NCBI RefSeq assembly: GCF_921293095.1
Contig: NC_060259.1
Span: 24,063,812-24,127,811 of the forward strand
DNA: 64,000 nucleotides
Reading direction: 5' to 3'
From: Ischnura elegans
Taxonomy: Eukaryota > Arthropoda > Insecta > Odonata > Coenagrionidae
Shown here: positions 36,776 to 48,701 of the stretch, one piece after another
How positions within the stretch are numbered: the stretch's first letter is position 1
Layout: the number at the start of each line of letters is the position of its first letter
Translations under genes and position numbers: made by a program
The notes under the pieces: generated by a model
The model's input: only the letters and a program-made list of their open reading frames with translations
Database searches by the model: none
Told to the model about the DNA's origin: nothing

Positions 36776-38127
36776 CGGCATCAAAATTTATCCTCTATTA
36801 AATTGATGTCTTTGCATTCGCTATCATTCATTGAAGTTTTCTTTGAAACTGTGAGATTATTGCAAGGAGATTAATAAAGTTCAAAATTATCCAAGAGACT
36901 AACCCTACGGTCATCAACAGGCGTGAATAGCAAATACGCTGAAGCGACATAGAAATGAAATCAAAATAGGATATTTAGTCCGATCAATACCATGGCAAGC
37001 GCTAGTTAGTTAGACTGGCCAAGACTCACTAGGAAAAACAGCCCACATATCTAAAAGTAGATAAATGTATTTGAGTGTCTCAATATTCAGTAGTAAGTAT
37101 CACTTCAGCTTTTCGGAATGCATGCCGCATCATTCCAAGTAATGAGGAATAATTATCGGGCATTATGCCGGGATAACCAACAAAGCCTAACGGAAATTGT
37201 ACAAGAAAGCCATTAAAATAGTTCTCATTGTGTATAATGACGAAATAAATCCCGAAAAGTGGGGAAATCGACTCTCATATTGCAAAAACTATTAAAATTT
37301 TGGAGTGCGTCCAAAATTTAGGCAATATGAAGTTCCCTTCTACGGAAATAATATTTTGAGAACGTATGTCAGTAAAGATCGTAGAGTACATGAAAAATCT
37401 ATTCAAAGTATCACCTTAGAATGAATGAAAAGCTCGGATTACTAAAGCTCGGGATTCAATGATGCTAGTCTCAAAAATTGGAGATTAGGAGATCACTACT
37501 AGCAATGTGAGCGAGGATTGGCGAACTGGAGGTGAAACGCTTGGCTCGTTCTCGCTGTTAACCCTTCTTAAGTCGAAAATAGAAAGACATAATATAAGTT
37601 ATATAGCATAGTGAAAAATGCGTTTAATCGAACACGTTTAGAAAATTAGGCTTTGTGTGAGATAAAGGAAAATGCATATAGTATAAACTTGTGTGTATAA
37701 AAAATAGGATTACGCTTTTTAGATACAAATAGGACGAAGTGGAATATCTCGTAAAATAAAAAAAAAACAATAAGTCCTGTGATGAGGCCCGAGCTACACA
37801 TTGGGTGGCATAACTTGCCAGGGGATATGGCAAGTAAATGGAGCCGAGGGCCTCATTACTTTCCTTACTCCCCCTTCCCTAAAGACTAGCTATGCGCCCA
37901 CCTTTAAGGGATTATATTTATATGTACCTTTCGGGATTTAAAAATTGGAAACCTCATTCCATGAGAGGGACTTTTTGGTTTAAAAATAACAATCGTTATT
38001 TTTGCATATCTATAGCTCCTCAAACTGTAAAAGATTAATGCAACCGTACAATTATCGACCATATATTTCGTATTAAAGGGTGACGTATGAGTGTATGCCA
38101 TGTGATGTATTGGATGTTTGCCCCGAC
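36776..38127. other. Spacer, no gene seen
   Basis: AT-rich with no recognisable ORF, repeat or RNA signal. Confidence 0.55.
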
Positions 38128-38160
38128 GTTTCGTGACCGACTGCTGGTCACGAAACGTTG
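38128..38160. repeat. 13-bp hairpin abutting a Transib element
   Basis: ACGTTTCGTGACC and GGTCACGAAACGT pair perfectly around a 7-nt loop (GACTGCT). The right arm runs into the target duplication of the Transib derivative. The GAAACG word is shared with the foldback modules elsewhere in the window. Confidence 0.75.
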
Positions 38161-38616
38161 CACAGTGGGCTAGAATCGAAAGAAGCTGGCTAAAACCTCA
38201 AAAACGATTTTTTTGAGAAAGGAAGTTGAAATTTCGCCTGCATATTCTCAAATAAATTGTGCATAACTTACCAGATTATTTCTTTCCTGTGCCTTTACGT
38301 GAACAATATATTTGAGTATCTTGTATGACGTTGGGCACGATATGGTGGAAGTTCTTAATATTATTAAAATAAGAAATTGCAATATTTCCACTGAGTTTTA
38401 TTATAACACTACGCGTTTCGTCGTTACAAACAATATTATCAAGTGTGAAAAGATTAACAAGATAATGTTGTTTGTAACGACGAAACGCGTAGTGTCATAA
38501 TAAAACTCAGTGGAAATATTGCAATGTCTTATTTTAATAATATATTTGAGGTCAAAGTTGAACTAATTTAGTGAAAACGACCACCCTCGAGCTTTTTTCG
38601 ATTTTAGCCCACTGTG
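38161..38616. mobile_element. Non-autonomous Transib derivative (MITE)
   Basis: The termini CACAGTGGGCTAGAATCGAA and the inverse of CACAGTGGGCTAAAATCGAA match each other and the 34295-36770 element. The flanking 5-mers are CGTTG (38156-38160) and CGTCG (38617-38621), one change apart and fitting the CGNCG preference. It is 456 bp long with no coding capacity. The middle is occupied by a nearly perfect foldback (38358-38543). Confidence 0.8.
38358..38543. repeat. 83-bp near-perfect foldback
   Basis: Arms 38358-38440 and 38461-38543 are reverse complements with only three mismatches that I count, around a 20-nt loop (38441-38460). The right arm carries GACGAAACGCG ... CATAATAAAACTC ... GTGGAAATATT, the same GAAAC / AATAAA / GTGGAA order seen in the inverted modules at 27.8 and 44.5 kb. 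A transcript of either strand would form a long hairpin. Confidence 0.9.
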
Positions 38617-38621
38617 CGTCG

Positions 38622-40035
38622 GGGCAAAAATCCGCTATATCACGCTGCATAGACCCATATGTCACTCTTTAACCATAAATCGCGAACGCTTTAACCAAGA
38701 AATACATATATTTCAGGTATATCATCATTTTTTATGTTGCTAATTGAAAAAATCTTATCGAAATTCCCATTGCCAATGAGGATTTAGCACAAAAGGTTGT
38801 GAATCTACCAGGGTTTGAAGAGGTCCAACTAAAAATTGGCCAATAAAAATAATCATCCGTTGAAACAACGAAGGATTTTCTAGCGTCATTTTTCACTCCA
38901 ATGAGTACAATGAACAATATAAGAAAACTCATTCACAGCGAGGGAGAAAAATTTTATTTGATGAATATGAACTTATTCGTGCGTTAAAAGATTTGACTCA
39001 ATAGTAAGAGTCAGAATGTGGGAATCAGAAAGCCATACGGGCTGCTCAAAGTCCGAGGAGCAGCAAAAATGTAGCACTCTTTTTGGCTCTAGAGAGATTT
39101 CATGCATTGCAACCTGAATGAAGAACGCATATTTAGCCAACGGAGCTAACGACACAATGGAAATTGATAGTTTTCTGCTTCCTCGAGTTTTACCGTATTT
39201 TTAAATTTCAGATTGATAAGGGAACAGCCCGAGCTGTACACCCAAGCTAACTATGCAAGAACAACACCGAAGGAATCATGGAACATTTGAGGTCACCTCC
39301 GAATTTCAAACAACAATGGAGCCTTCAGAGGAAACTGGAAAACTGTAATTAAAGCAGGGATTTGTCCACCTCAATTCCACCAAAAATCAAAAGGCAAGAC
39401 CGATAATTTACTCGAAATACCTCATAAAGAATATAAAGCAATCATGAATGCAATTACGCGATTTTAATAGTAACCCGATGACTCGTCATTTAAACTCCAA
39501 ATATGTTATTATTTCATAAAACGTAAGCAAAATTTTCAGTTTACTCATGATATTAGGTATTATTTCAATGTATGGTAGTATATTCTGCGGTGTGTACCGA
39601 AGAATAGAAGAAGAAAGGGCGCTGTGGAGCACCAAACGCTGGAGAGAGGTGGATAAGCCATGTATTCACCGTCACTGGTCAACAAACTGTGCTAAGATTG
39701 CTTTGACGCAGCTCTCCACTCAACGGAAACGAGGACCCAGGGCGGGTTCGCGGGGTCACACTCCTGAGGGCCGAGTCTTTAAGTCCGAGACTTTTCTCCC
39801 GCGCACCTCGGGATGGGAAGAAAAAAGGTTTAGAGACGCCGCCACGATGAGAGCCCGAGGACGCCGATAGGGGTGGAAGGAGTAGGATAGGGAAATCCCA
39901 ACGCCGACACTGGGGCGGCGTGGGTCACTAATAACGAAACGATAATTCAATTTTTCTACGGAAAGGAAAGATTTTCCTATGGAGAGAAAAAATCCTATGA
40001 TTTTCCGTAGATGGTTCTCCACTAAATTCGCCAGT
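38622..40035. other. Spacer with a CpG-rich patch, no gene seen
   Basis: A CpG-rich patch at about 39600-39920 has a 107-codon plus-strand ORF (39547-39870) and an 88-codon minus-strand one, both arginine-rich or low-information with no recognisable domain. An unrecognised exon or repeat is possible. The remainder is AT-rich. Confidence 0.4.
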
Positions 40036-40039
40036 CTTC

Positions 40040-40965
40040 GTTTTGCGTTACTGACATCTACTTTTCCCCGGCGATTGTCTTCATCAGGCCGTCATGTTTC
40101 ATGATACGGCTGATTAGGTGGTATCATCTTCTTATCATGTCTTTACGGGGATTACGTTCTCTTCTACTCTTCTTAGAACTACCTCATTTCTTAATCGATC
40201 GATCTATTTGATCCTCATCACTCCTCTGTAGCACTACATTTTGAAAGCTCTTGATTTCTCCGCTTCCGTCATTGTCCATGCCTCACTTCCGTAGAGAAGA
40301 AAACTCCACATGAGAATTCTAATAAATTGCTTCTTTACTTCCATGCTTAAATTTCCCAACGTAAGTATATCTCTCGTCTGATGGAATACTCTCTTCGCCT
40401 GGGCTACTCTACTGAAAAATTTTTCTCGCTTCTTCCTAGTTCTGCTTCTCAAATAACAGAATTCATTCGCCTCTTCCAGTTTTTTTTTCCTCCACATTAA
40501 AATATAAGTCCTGACTTCTTCTCTTCTGTTGCATCGTTATATCTTCGTTTTCTCTGTGCTTATTTTCAGGTGACTTCCACCCCTGCCCATATTAACCAGA
40601 ATCTTTTTCAAATCCTACTCTGCATATGTTGTGATAGCTATGTCATCGGGAAATCGTTGTATGCTAATATTTTCTCCATGTATATTCCTGACGCCTTCTC
40701 TTTGGATTACTTCATGGCATTCTCGATGTGAACATTGCAAATACACGTGTCAAAACACAGCTTTGTGTCAATTCTTTCATAATTCCTGGTCCTTCACTGA
40801 TGGGTCCTGATTTTATAGCCACTACTTGGTTTTTGTATTAACTGTGGATGATTCTCCTGCCTTGGTATAGAACCCCTATTTCTTTCAGGATATTAAGCAT
40901 TAAGTTCCTTTCAATGTTTCCAAACGCCTTCTCTAACTCTATTACTGCAACCTAAAAGCCAATCT
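40040..40965 (-). pseudogene. LINE reverse-transcriptase relic
   Basis: Reading leftward on the minus strand: EKAFGNIERNLMLNILKEIG (about 40935, like the EKAFDRVDW..LM.IL..IG of non-LTR reverse transcriptases), then QRFPDDIAI, the catalytic F(A)DD box with proline in place of alanine. Next come NEFCYLRSRT, VAQAKRVFHQTRDILT and LLYGSEAWTM (40234-40497 is one open block), then MKHDGLMKTI further left. The order is that of an arthropod non-LTR element from the palm domain to the C-terminus. Stops and frameshifts split it. It belongs to the same broad group as the relic at 14229-14520. Confidence 0.8.
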
Positions 40966-42275
40966 TTGAGAAGAAGAACAGGGAACTGAAATTCACAGCA
41001 TGAGATACGCGAAATTCGCGAAAAATAAGATTCACGCTCAAGTTTAGGTTAGGCCGGCGCTTATTTTAAAAAAATCATCCCATTTAAGAATTCGTGGTCT
41101 CAAAATGTGCGAATTAGCAAGAAAAAAATTATAAAAATAGTACCAGGCTCGTGCGACGTCGGATAGCCATAACTAAATGCAATTATTTTGAGTGTTGAGT
41201 TTTTCAATCTGGATAAAACGCTAATTAAGGTAAATATGATATTTAAGAGTCCTTTGGGCAAAAATTTCAACCGTTTCGTGGTATTTTTTTTCTAACCTAA
41301 CGCTTGGTTCGTTGGTGGTATTAAGACTTTCGCAGGGTGCCGAAGGATCGATTACTAATCATTCTAGGTATTATCTATAATCGCGGCTTATCTTTTCTAT
41401 GCGTGAAACCATATTTTGAGGAATTTTTTTTGCCTAAATTACAAAGGTATTCAGAAGGAAACACTGCCGCCAGAATTATGGCAATAGATTGCCGGCATCA
41501 GTACCTCGACCTGAGAGTACCTACCAGAACGAAAGTGATACTTATGTTTCAAAAGCAAAAAACGTGATGAGTCGCTGGGAAGAAATAATCATTCCGTTAA
41601 TAATAATTTACATCAAGGGCGTAACTATGATGAACTTAGATGAGAGGGATAGAAACCTCGCCCCGAAACCCAAAAATAAACAAAATATTGATATCACAGT
41701 AATCCTACTTGTTTGAAATACAGCGATTAAACGTTTTGCTCTTAACTAGGCCTCTCTAATTAATTTATATTAGAAGTTTATTTGCATAATGAACGCACCT
41801 ATTTCATTAATATACCCAATATAAAGCAGCATTTCGTGTCTTTATACCCGGCGTGGTGTACTATTCAATCTGATTCATCTCCCGCCCAAAAGTCAAGTCG
41901 TAGTTATACCACTGATACACATCGTACCCAAACGAGAAAACAGCTATGGACCAAGGAAAGATCAAGAAGACATCGTAATAGCATACATTTTTATTTTTAG
42001 CTTAAACCCCTACATTCACCGTAAAATAGTACCACGGTTGTGGAAAATAGCCCCAATGAAAAATTTAGCTTAAAAAATGAGCCCACATCTTGCGGGTCTC
42101 AGCTCATTAATCACCACTTCATAAGGCCATAAGAAAACCATGATGACGCCAGTTGCAAGTAATTATTTGAAATTAATCCGAAAATGACGCTACATTTGCA
42201 CGTGAAAATCCGCGCTTGATGTATGAATATATAACTAAGCGGTTTCAGGCCTACAATTTTTTCCCGATATTGATT
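40966..42275. other. Spacer, no gene seen
   Basis: AT-rich, with ORFs of 76 codons or fewer and no recognisable signal. Confidence 0.55.
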
Positions 42276-42283
42276 TCGACCAT

Positions 42284-42604
42284 CAGTGGCGCAGCGAGGG
42301 GGGGGGGGGTTTGGGGGATAAACCCCCCCCCCCAGTGCTCAGAGAAATTTTTAAGTTTAATCCATTTTACTTATTTGGATCAGTATTACTTATAGAATAG
42401 TGCTAGGATTTATCAAATGTCCCTTAGAAATCCGTAAAACTCGCCATTTTGAACCATTACTCTTAAAATTGCTTAAAATTAAAAAAAAAGGAGGAGGGCA
42501 CCCGCAACTCCTGCTTACCCTGGTGGGTATGCAATACCCCCACTCCCGTAAGTATTAGTTGCGCCTAAAACCCCCCCTACCCGTAATTCCTAGCTGCGCC
42601 CCTG
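42284..42604. mobile_element. Non-autonomous hAT-like transposon (family 2)
   Basis: Begins CAGTGGCGCAGCGAGG and ends with the inverse of CAGGGGCGCAGCTAGG. It is flanked by a perfect 8-bp duplication TCGACCAT (42276-42283 and 42605-42612). G- and C-homopolymer runs follow the left end and can pair (about 42299-42333). It is 321 bp with no coding capacity. A sister copy is at 45322-45621. Confidence 0.9.
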
Positions 42605-42612
42605 TCGACCAT

Positions 42613-44480
42613 TACTACCTAAGCAGCGTATGTACTTCATCCTACGCAGCATCATGAAGACACAACAATATTGAGAAAGCCTCGTAGTCTCAAAATTCAT
42701 CAACGTCCAGTAGGGTCGAAATAAAAATACCGTGCGGGCTAAGCAGCATCAGGCCGCGGCTGTCTTCGGATGTCGGGCAACACGCGGGGGGCTGAAGGTG
42801 GTTACGTCTATTTATGCATATTTATAATGTTAATGCATAACCAGATCTCAATAGAAATATTCATCCAAGATTATTAATCTTCGGATATTAATTTAAAAAT
42901 TAAATAAAAATAGTGCATATTTTTTCACTGCAATTATTGAAGATTCACGGAATTTCCTCCCATATTTTAGTATTTGTAACGTTTATTTAAGTGGTAATTG
43001 AACACAAAATGATATTTCGCCCTCATATTTTTATCCTCTTGATGGAAGCAATATTACATGCATGGATAGTATCATATAATATGGATAATTTGTCAAAGTA
43101 TCCAAACTAATTGCCGTCCCACATGCCGCATTTATATTCTGCCCGCGCGAACTGCAGAAAAATTCAACTGGATCACTGCCCGTCTCAGTCCGTAACCAGT
43201 CCGTTGCGCTTGCGCCCCTTCGCCGATTCATGATTTGCATACCTGCAGACCAATCTCTTTCTAACAGGGCAACATGAATATATGGTATGACAAGTGAAGC
43301 AAAACTCCAACTGAATTAATTGGGACCGGATCCGATTCGCAAAGCCAAATATGCGGATAATTGGATAATGATATCATAGAGTAATAGCATAGGAAAAAAT
43401 TTATTTCCTATTACTACATAGTAATTATATGCTATTTTTTAAGAATTTATATCCCATTGCCGCAGACTCTTTGGTAATAGGAAACAAAATAATTTCCTCA
43501 AATAGAGAAAATAACTGCACTGAAAAGAGTATGAGTGTATTCTATTAACTTGCTAATAAAAAAACGTTGTAACTAATGACTGAATAGTAAAAACATATAA
43601 ATGTTTGGTTATTTTTTTAGTAAACCGAACAATTGACGATTAATGCAATTCAATAGGACGAACTGTAATTCAATAGCAGGAACTATGGATGACACGGCAT
43701 ATAGCGTATCTATAAGGAAGGCATATATAATGAATAAAGAGCGAACATTAATGCCATCCATTACTAAGGAAGTAAAATTCCATCTACAGTGCATTTTCAA
43801 AGTTAACCAGAAGAAATATTCCTGGATGTAAAAATCCAAATGTGGCCGCTTTGAAACAAGAAAGAATGGTCTGAGAACCTAATGCATCAGATTTTATCGA
43901 ACTCAAAAGTCCAAAGGTTTTGACCTCTTTTCTGGAAACCTGGAGCGGGACGGATGGGAACTCCTCAAGGGCTTTCAGTTTGAAATAAAACTATCCATAC
44001 TCAGAGGAGTATGCTTAAATATCATCAACGTGTCGCCGTAAAAGGCCGATGTCAATCACAAAGGAAGGCCTCACGTCCTTCAAGGCACGGACACCAGACC
44101 TCAGTAGAAAGGGAATAAATCAACAGCTTAGCAGATACGGTTTTCCGAGAATCCGCACAAATTTTAGCAACCCAACCAGAATACTTATACGGAATACTAA
44201 AATTATTCGATCATCCGTCGCTATCTTCGAAATCCTACTGCACCCCTCAGGAGGACTCTAAAGGTTATAAACCGTGTCCACAAGCACCCTTGGAATTTAT
44301 GCGAATTCGTCACGCTACCCGTTGACCGACGGTCAGTAACGTGGTCTGACCGTCGCGTCGGTTAGTAACTTCCTTAACGAGCAGCGACCTGGCGAAATGG
44401 GTTGCAGTGTCGTATACAGATTATATATCTGGGGGGAAGTGGATTTTTAGTTAGATCCATACTGTCAATATTGAAACAAG
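42613..44480. other. Spacer, no gene seen; one small hairpin
   Basis: AT-rich. The only structure noticed is a 10-bp perfect hairpin at 44327-44355 (CGACGGTCAG / CTGACCGTCG, 9-nt loop). ORFs of 62-76 codons lack motifs. Confidence 0.55.
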
Positions 44481-44484
44481 CATT

Positions 44485-44626
44485 TGCAATTTTCCACTGT
44501 TATAAAATTTATTACGGCCTAGGTCTTAATGCTACTAACTCATTTTCAAGGTGATGAAGTTTGACATTGTAGATGTAGCAACATTGAAACCTAGGTCGTA
44601 ATAAATTTTATAAGTGGAAATTTTCA
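44485..44626. repeat. Inverted pair of GAAACC-AATAAA modules
   Basis: Left arm 44485-44535 (minus) and right arm 44575-44626 (plus) align over about 50 bp. Both carry GTAGCA, CCTAGG(T/C)CGTAATAAATTTTATAA and GTGGAAA. The right arm has TGT-AGCA-ACA as a short stem, followed by GAAACC, again hammerhead-like, but its CUGAUGA box is not intact. Class shared with 26141-26278, 27747-27889 and 38358-38543. Confidence 0.7.
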
Positions 44627-44629
44627 AGT

Positions 44630-45313
44630 AGGTATTTATTCAAATATGGAAATTTTCCACCCCATCACGCTTAAATCTTCGGATTTTATTCTGCACAGAT
44701 AAGGTTAAGTTCTTTGAAATAAAAGCACTATAATTTTTTGTTAAAAATAAATTTAAGATCAAAATATGGAAGTACGATAGTATTAATAGGGAGGCAATAC
44801 TACGACACCTCAAAGCGGCAGGCGGTAGTAAACTTAAACGCTCAAAATTTCGTAATTCGGGGGGGCGAACCCCCTGCCCCTTCTTCATATACGGCCTCGA
44901 GGGATTGTATTATATCATGTAAGACATCAAAATTAGGCAGATACAAACATGACCCTAATCCATGGTAGAAATCAACTTAGGCAAATATTTTCGAGCCAAT
45001 CAACTGCAAGTATAACATTTTCCTCATTCTATTTCCAACAAAAACTCAATTTTACAAACTTTCGGCTTTTTACGCAGAGTCCGCTGATTAATTTCACAGC
45101 GATGTTGAATCAATCAAATAAAAAAACAACGATGCGCCAGATGGTAAAAGAGGATCATGAGGAAATGCTATTCCTTAGAATAGATTAGCACTTTATCTCC
45201 GACATCGGTTATAGCAGCAGTACCGTCAACTGAGGATTTCGAAAAATGAGAGAAAGAAGCATTCAGTGGAGCAGGGGAAAATTTCACTGCGCTAATACGA
45301 AAGTTGGTACACC
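44630..45313. other. Spacer, no gene seen
   Basis: ORFs of up to 82 codons on both strands; a G-rich patch near 44855-44880. Nothing recognisable. Confidence 0.55.
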
Positions 45314-45321
45314 CCCTTAAG

Positions 45322-45621
45322 CAGTGGCGCTGCGAGTGGGGGGGGTTTTGGGGGATGAAACCCCCCCAGAGCTCACAGAAAATTTTTAGGTGAATCTATT
45401 ATAATTAATTGGATTAATATTGCTTACAGAATAGTGTGAGGATTAATAAAATATCCCTCAGAAGGCCGTAAAACTAACCATTTTAAACCATTTATCTTAA
45501 TTTTTTTCTGGCGGAGGGCTTCCGAACCTCCCGCTTATCCTGGCGGGTATGCCATGCCTCCTGACCTGGTATTAGTTGCGCCCTAAACCCCCCCTAGCCT
45601 TAATTCCTAGTTGCGCCCCTG
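45322..45621. mobile_element. Non-autonomous hAT-like transposon (family 2)
   Basis: Sister of 42284-42604 in the same orientation, starting CAGTGGCGCTGCGAG and ending with the inverse of CAGGGGCGCAACTAGG. Flanking 8-mers CCCTTAAG (45314-45321) and CCTTTAAG (45622-45629) differ at one base. Interiors align almost end to end, including the G/C homopolymer runs and the final CCCCCCCTA-TAATTCCTAG text. Confidence 0.9.
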
Positions 45622-45629
45622 CCTTTAAG

Positions 45630-48071
45630 AGGGCAACGGGATGTGCCGTTCAAAAATCTCTGCGGTGAACAACATTGCGTTTGCTTGAGAAGACAAGATG
45701 ATTATAGCGATCTGATTTCAAATACACTCATAGGTTGTAATAATCCAACATCTATAATCTACCAATCGCCTGACTCGCAAAGAGTAAAATAAATAAATAA
45801 TTGGGATCAAACCACAATCACCAATTTTGGAGTAAAATATAAATATTCGGATAACATCGCCAACAAATATAAATGAGAGTGCCGCTGACTCATATGATGA
45901 AGCACCAAATATAAGAAATAACAACTAATGATGTAGCTATAAGGACGAGTTTTGCGAACGACATTGTTAAAATCTGGTAATAAAAACAAGTGACGTTCAT
46001 CCAAATAATTAAATAGCAATTTTATAATTGGGAAAAGGTGGCCACAAGATCAAAATCTCAATCCCGGCCCACATGCAATTCATTACTAACCGTGAATTTC
46101 TCAGTCTTGACCATAGACGCGACGGGGTGGAGGCAAACTCTTCAGCACCGTTGTTTACCATCTTGGACAATAAGTAGGTAATCCAAAAAAGGTAGTACAC
46201 TGGAACTACTCACCGAGCACAGAGATATTCATGTAGGTACAACACACAACACTTTCACTCGAGTCGGATCGATTTCGAAAATTAAGTGGCCAATTTTTTC
46301 TCCATCACCCTGCACAGTTGCGTAATGAATGGGCTGGCGGAAAAAGCGAGCAGCGATATACAAAGCCTAGCTCGCGCGTAGCACACTTGTTGAGGGAGGT
46401 TGATTAGGGTTTGCGAGATTGGTATGCGACTCTTGAATTCGAAGTTCCGCCTCCACTCATTCCATGACGTCTGTCTATCAGGCTTCCCTCTCAATGGTCA
46501 GCGTTCTTCAGGCACAATTGCGGCCAAAAGCCTTCGGGTAACCCAAAACCGTGACCTATATTACGGAGGCTGATTTATTGTGACCGGTGGAGCCGACCTC
46601 GTAATCCATATGCTACATCGCAAACAATAATTAACCGATTCGGGCCAAGGCATTTATTCCGCTAGCTACGATTTTCTTTCCTTCTCCTAGTGCAATATCT
46701 GAAATTCGATCAAACAATCACATGGCCGGCGGAATAATCCAACAAATTCACCTGAAATTACCCTCAGTACGTTAAATGCAAATTACAATCCTGGAATAAA
46801 CGAAAAATTATAAAAGATTGAGGCAAAAAATTTGTTCTCGTCTCAAGAATACTCCAAAGACCATCACGTTGTACATGATAAGAAATGCCGGAAAATAAAT
46901 ATACATCGCGATAGGAGCAATTGAATGGCGGGGATGCGTAAAAGATTTCCGTAATTCCCATTCATATCGTACGCTGCCATCAATGGCAGATAAACAAAAA
47001 CCAAGATATTCAATGATGCGAAACAAATATATCAATCACACATCACTGGTTGCATGAAACTAAGGAAATAAGTCTTGCATAAGAGAAAAAGGTGAAATAA
47101 ACCGAGATAGCGAAACATCCCAAGTAATTAATAGCTTCCTCCATTATGGCGCAATTTTGATTTTTTATCGACTTGTGGAATGATGATAAATTACCGAATG
47201 ATAACGCACCTTTGCGCATTAAACAAAAGAACTTTACCCATGTTCCGAGTCGAGTTTTCATTGTTGCCGTTAATCATTTCTCACCACTACATATTGAACG
47301 ATATTGGATCAAAGAAGGTGACATAATATGCATGACTCGTCACCCCATATGAGTTTCCCGACTTTCAGACTCACGTTCCCTGCTTCCTAAGCGCGAGTAA
47401 CTTTCTTATGTGGCTTCTACCTAACAATAGAATTCCCCAACCACATGTAACCTGGCAGAAACCTCAAGTGTATTTATAGTTCGGGTTTTTGCCAACGAAA
47501 AAAGTCATACAGCTTTTCTGTCGACCCAGATTTCTCAAACTATTAATGCTGTGAGGACTACGGAAGAAGCGAAGTTTACACCTTATCGTCATTAAGCTCC
47601 ATTAACAATTTGGCAAATTAACCCGACTTCAACACTGAAATATTTTACAGTTATTACCCTAAGGGCTACCGAGTCCGTCATTCACAATGTTAGAAAAAAG
47701 TATTGCAGATTTATTATCTTCGTTACATAATGTAACATAGATTTTTGTGGATGACAATAGTTGTTATTAGTTAACGCAAGTTCGAAAAACCTCGTAGTCA
47801 GTTGTGGTCCAATTAACGACGGGGTGAAGCGCGGGAAAGTCGAATTCAAGAAAGGAATGACAATGGATTCCAGATAACCGAAATACTTCATAAATACTAG
47901 AAGTTCGGAAAAAACGTTATATAGTGTCATTTCTTAACATGGACACCGTACTCATCGCCTAATTTAATAATTTTATTGAGTATTTCCAGGATTAGCAGAG
48001 CCTGGGGAAAAGAGAAATTGACCCTCCCAAATCCAAGGAGAAAAGATTAATGCCTCGCCCATTAATTGTAC
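45630..48071. other. Spacer with hydrophobic minus-strand ORFs, no firm gene
   Basis: Several minus-strand ORFs of 60-82 codons are rich in hydrophobic residues (45718-46019, 46764-47035, 47043-47261, 47682-47930). The last includes FSELLVFMKYFGYLESIVIP, which has the flavour of an insect chemoreceptor N-terminus. I could not join these into a consistent gene with splice sites and known motifs, so a decayed membrane-protein gene is only a possibility. Confidence 0.25.
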
Positions 48072-48228
48072 ACCTTGAACAGAGGTGGTCTGGGGTGATT
48101 GGGGGCCCTCCTTACCGAGGAATCTGGTGGTCCTTCCCCGAAAAACTTAAGGAAATTCCATGTCCAGAAATTTTGACGCTATTTCTCTTTTGGCCTTTAA
48201 AAACTGGGTAAAAGTTAGTTTTTTTAAT

Positions 48229-48348
48229 AGAAATTTCGTTGTGGGTAAAATTTTCTCGGGATTCCCACCGGGTTAGTTTTTTCCGAGAAAATTTTACCCA
48301 CATTATTCGCCGGGAAAGCATAAAATCATATTTCAGAAATTTCGTTGT
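48229..48348. repeat. Hairpin segment between 14-bp direct repeats
   Basis: AGAAATTTCGTTGT occurs at 48229-48242 and again at 48335-48348. Between them a perfect 20-bp inverted repeat begins in the left copy: 48240-48259 pairs with 48283-48302 around a 23-nt loop. I did not recognise this segment in the sister hAT copy at 23.9 kb, so it looks like a small insertion with a long target duplication, or a local template-switch event. Confidence 0.75.
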
Positions 48349-48422
48349 TAGCAACTTAAAAATACCACGAGAATATGTAAACGATGCGAGAATTTCACAG
48401 CTTATAAAATTTAATCATGTAT

Positions 48423-48701
48423 CAATGGCGTACCCAGGATCAAAACTAGGGAGGGGGGGGGGGGAGCTACCATGGTCGCTCAAGTTTAAGAAAATTATAA
48501 CAGCGCTTTATTAGTCTTTAAAATTATTTGTTTGAAAAAAAATATTTTAGCTCCATGTCTTACACTAATATCATTTCTCGTGGGTTTAAAGAAATTTCTT
48601 AGAAAATTTTCGTTTCAATCCTGTCCTCCTTAAAGACTTCACGATTTTTGATTCTAGGGGGGAACGGCTACCTCCTCCTACCCCCGTTGGGTACACCCAT
48701 A
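48423..48701. mobile_element. Nested hAT-like element
   Basis: Starts CAATGGCGTACCCAGG and ends with the inverse of TATGGGTGTACCCAAC, related inverted ends. Flanking 8-mers TCATGTAT (48415-48422) and TAATGCAT (48702-48709) match at six of eight positions. A G-homopolymer run follows the left end. It lies inside the older family 1 element 48080-49058. Confidence 0.65.

Noticed and set aside
42299..42335. Long G and C homopolymer runs as a possible assembly artefact
   Set aside because: The same runs occur at the same place in the sister element at 45322-45621, so they are a family feature.
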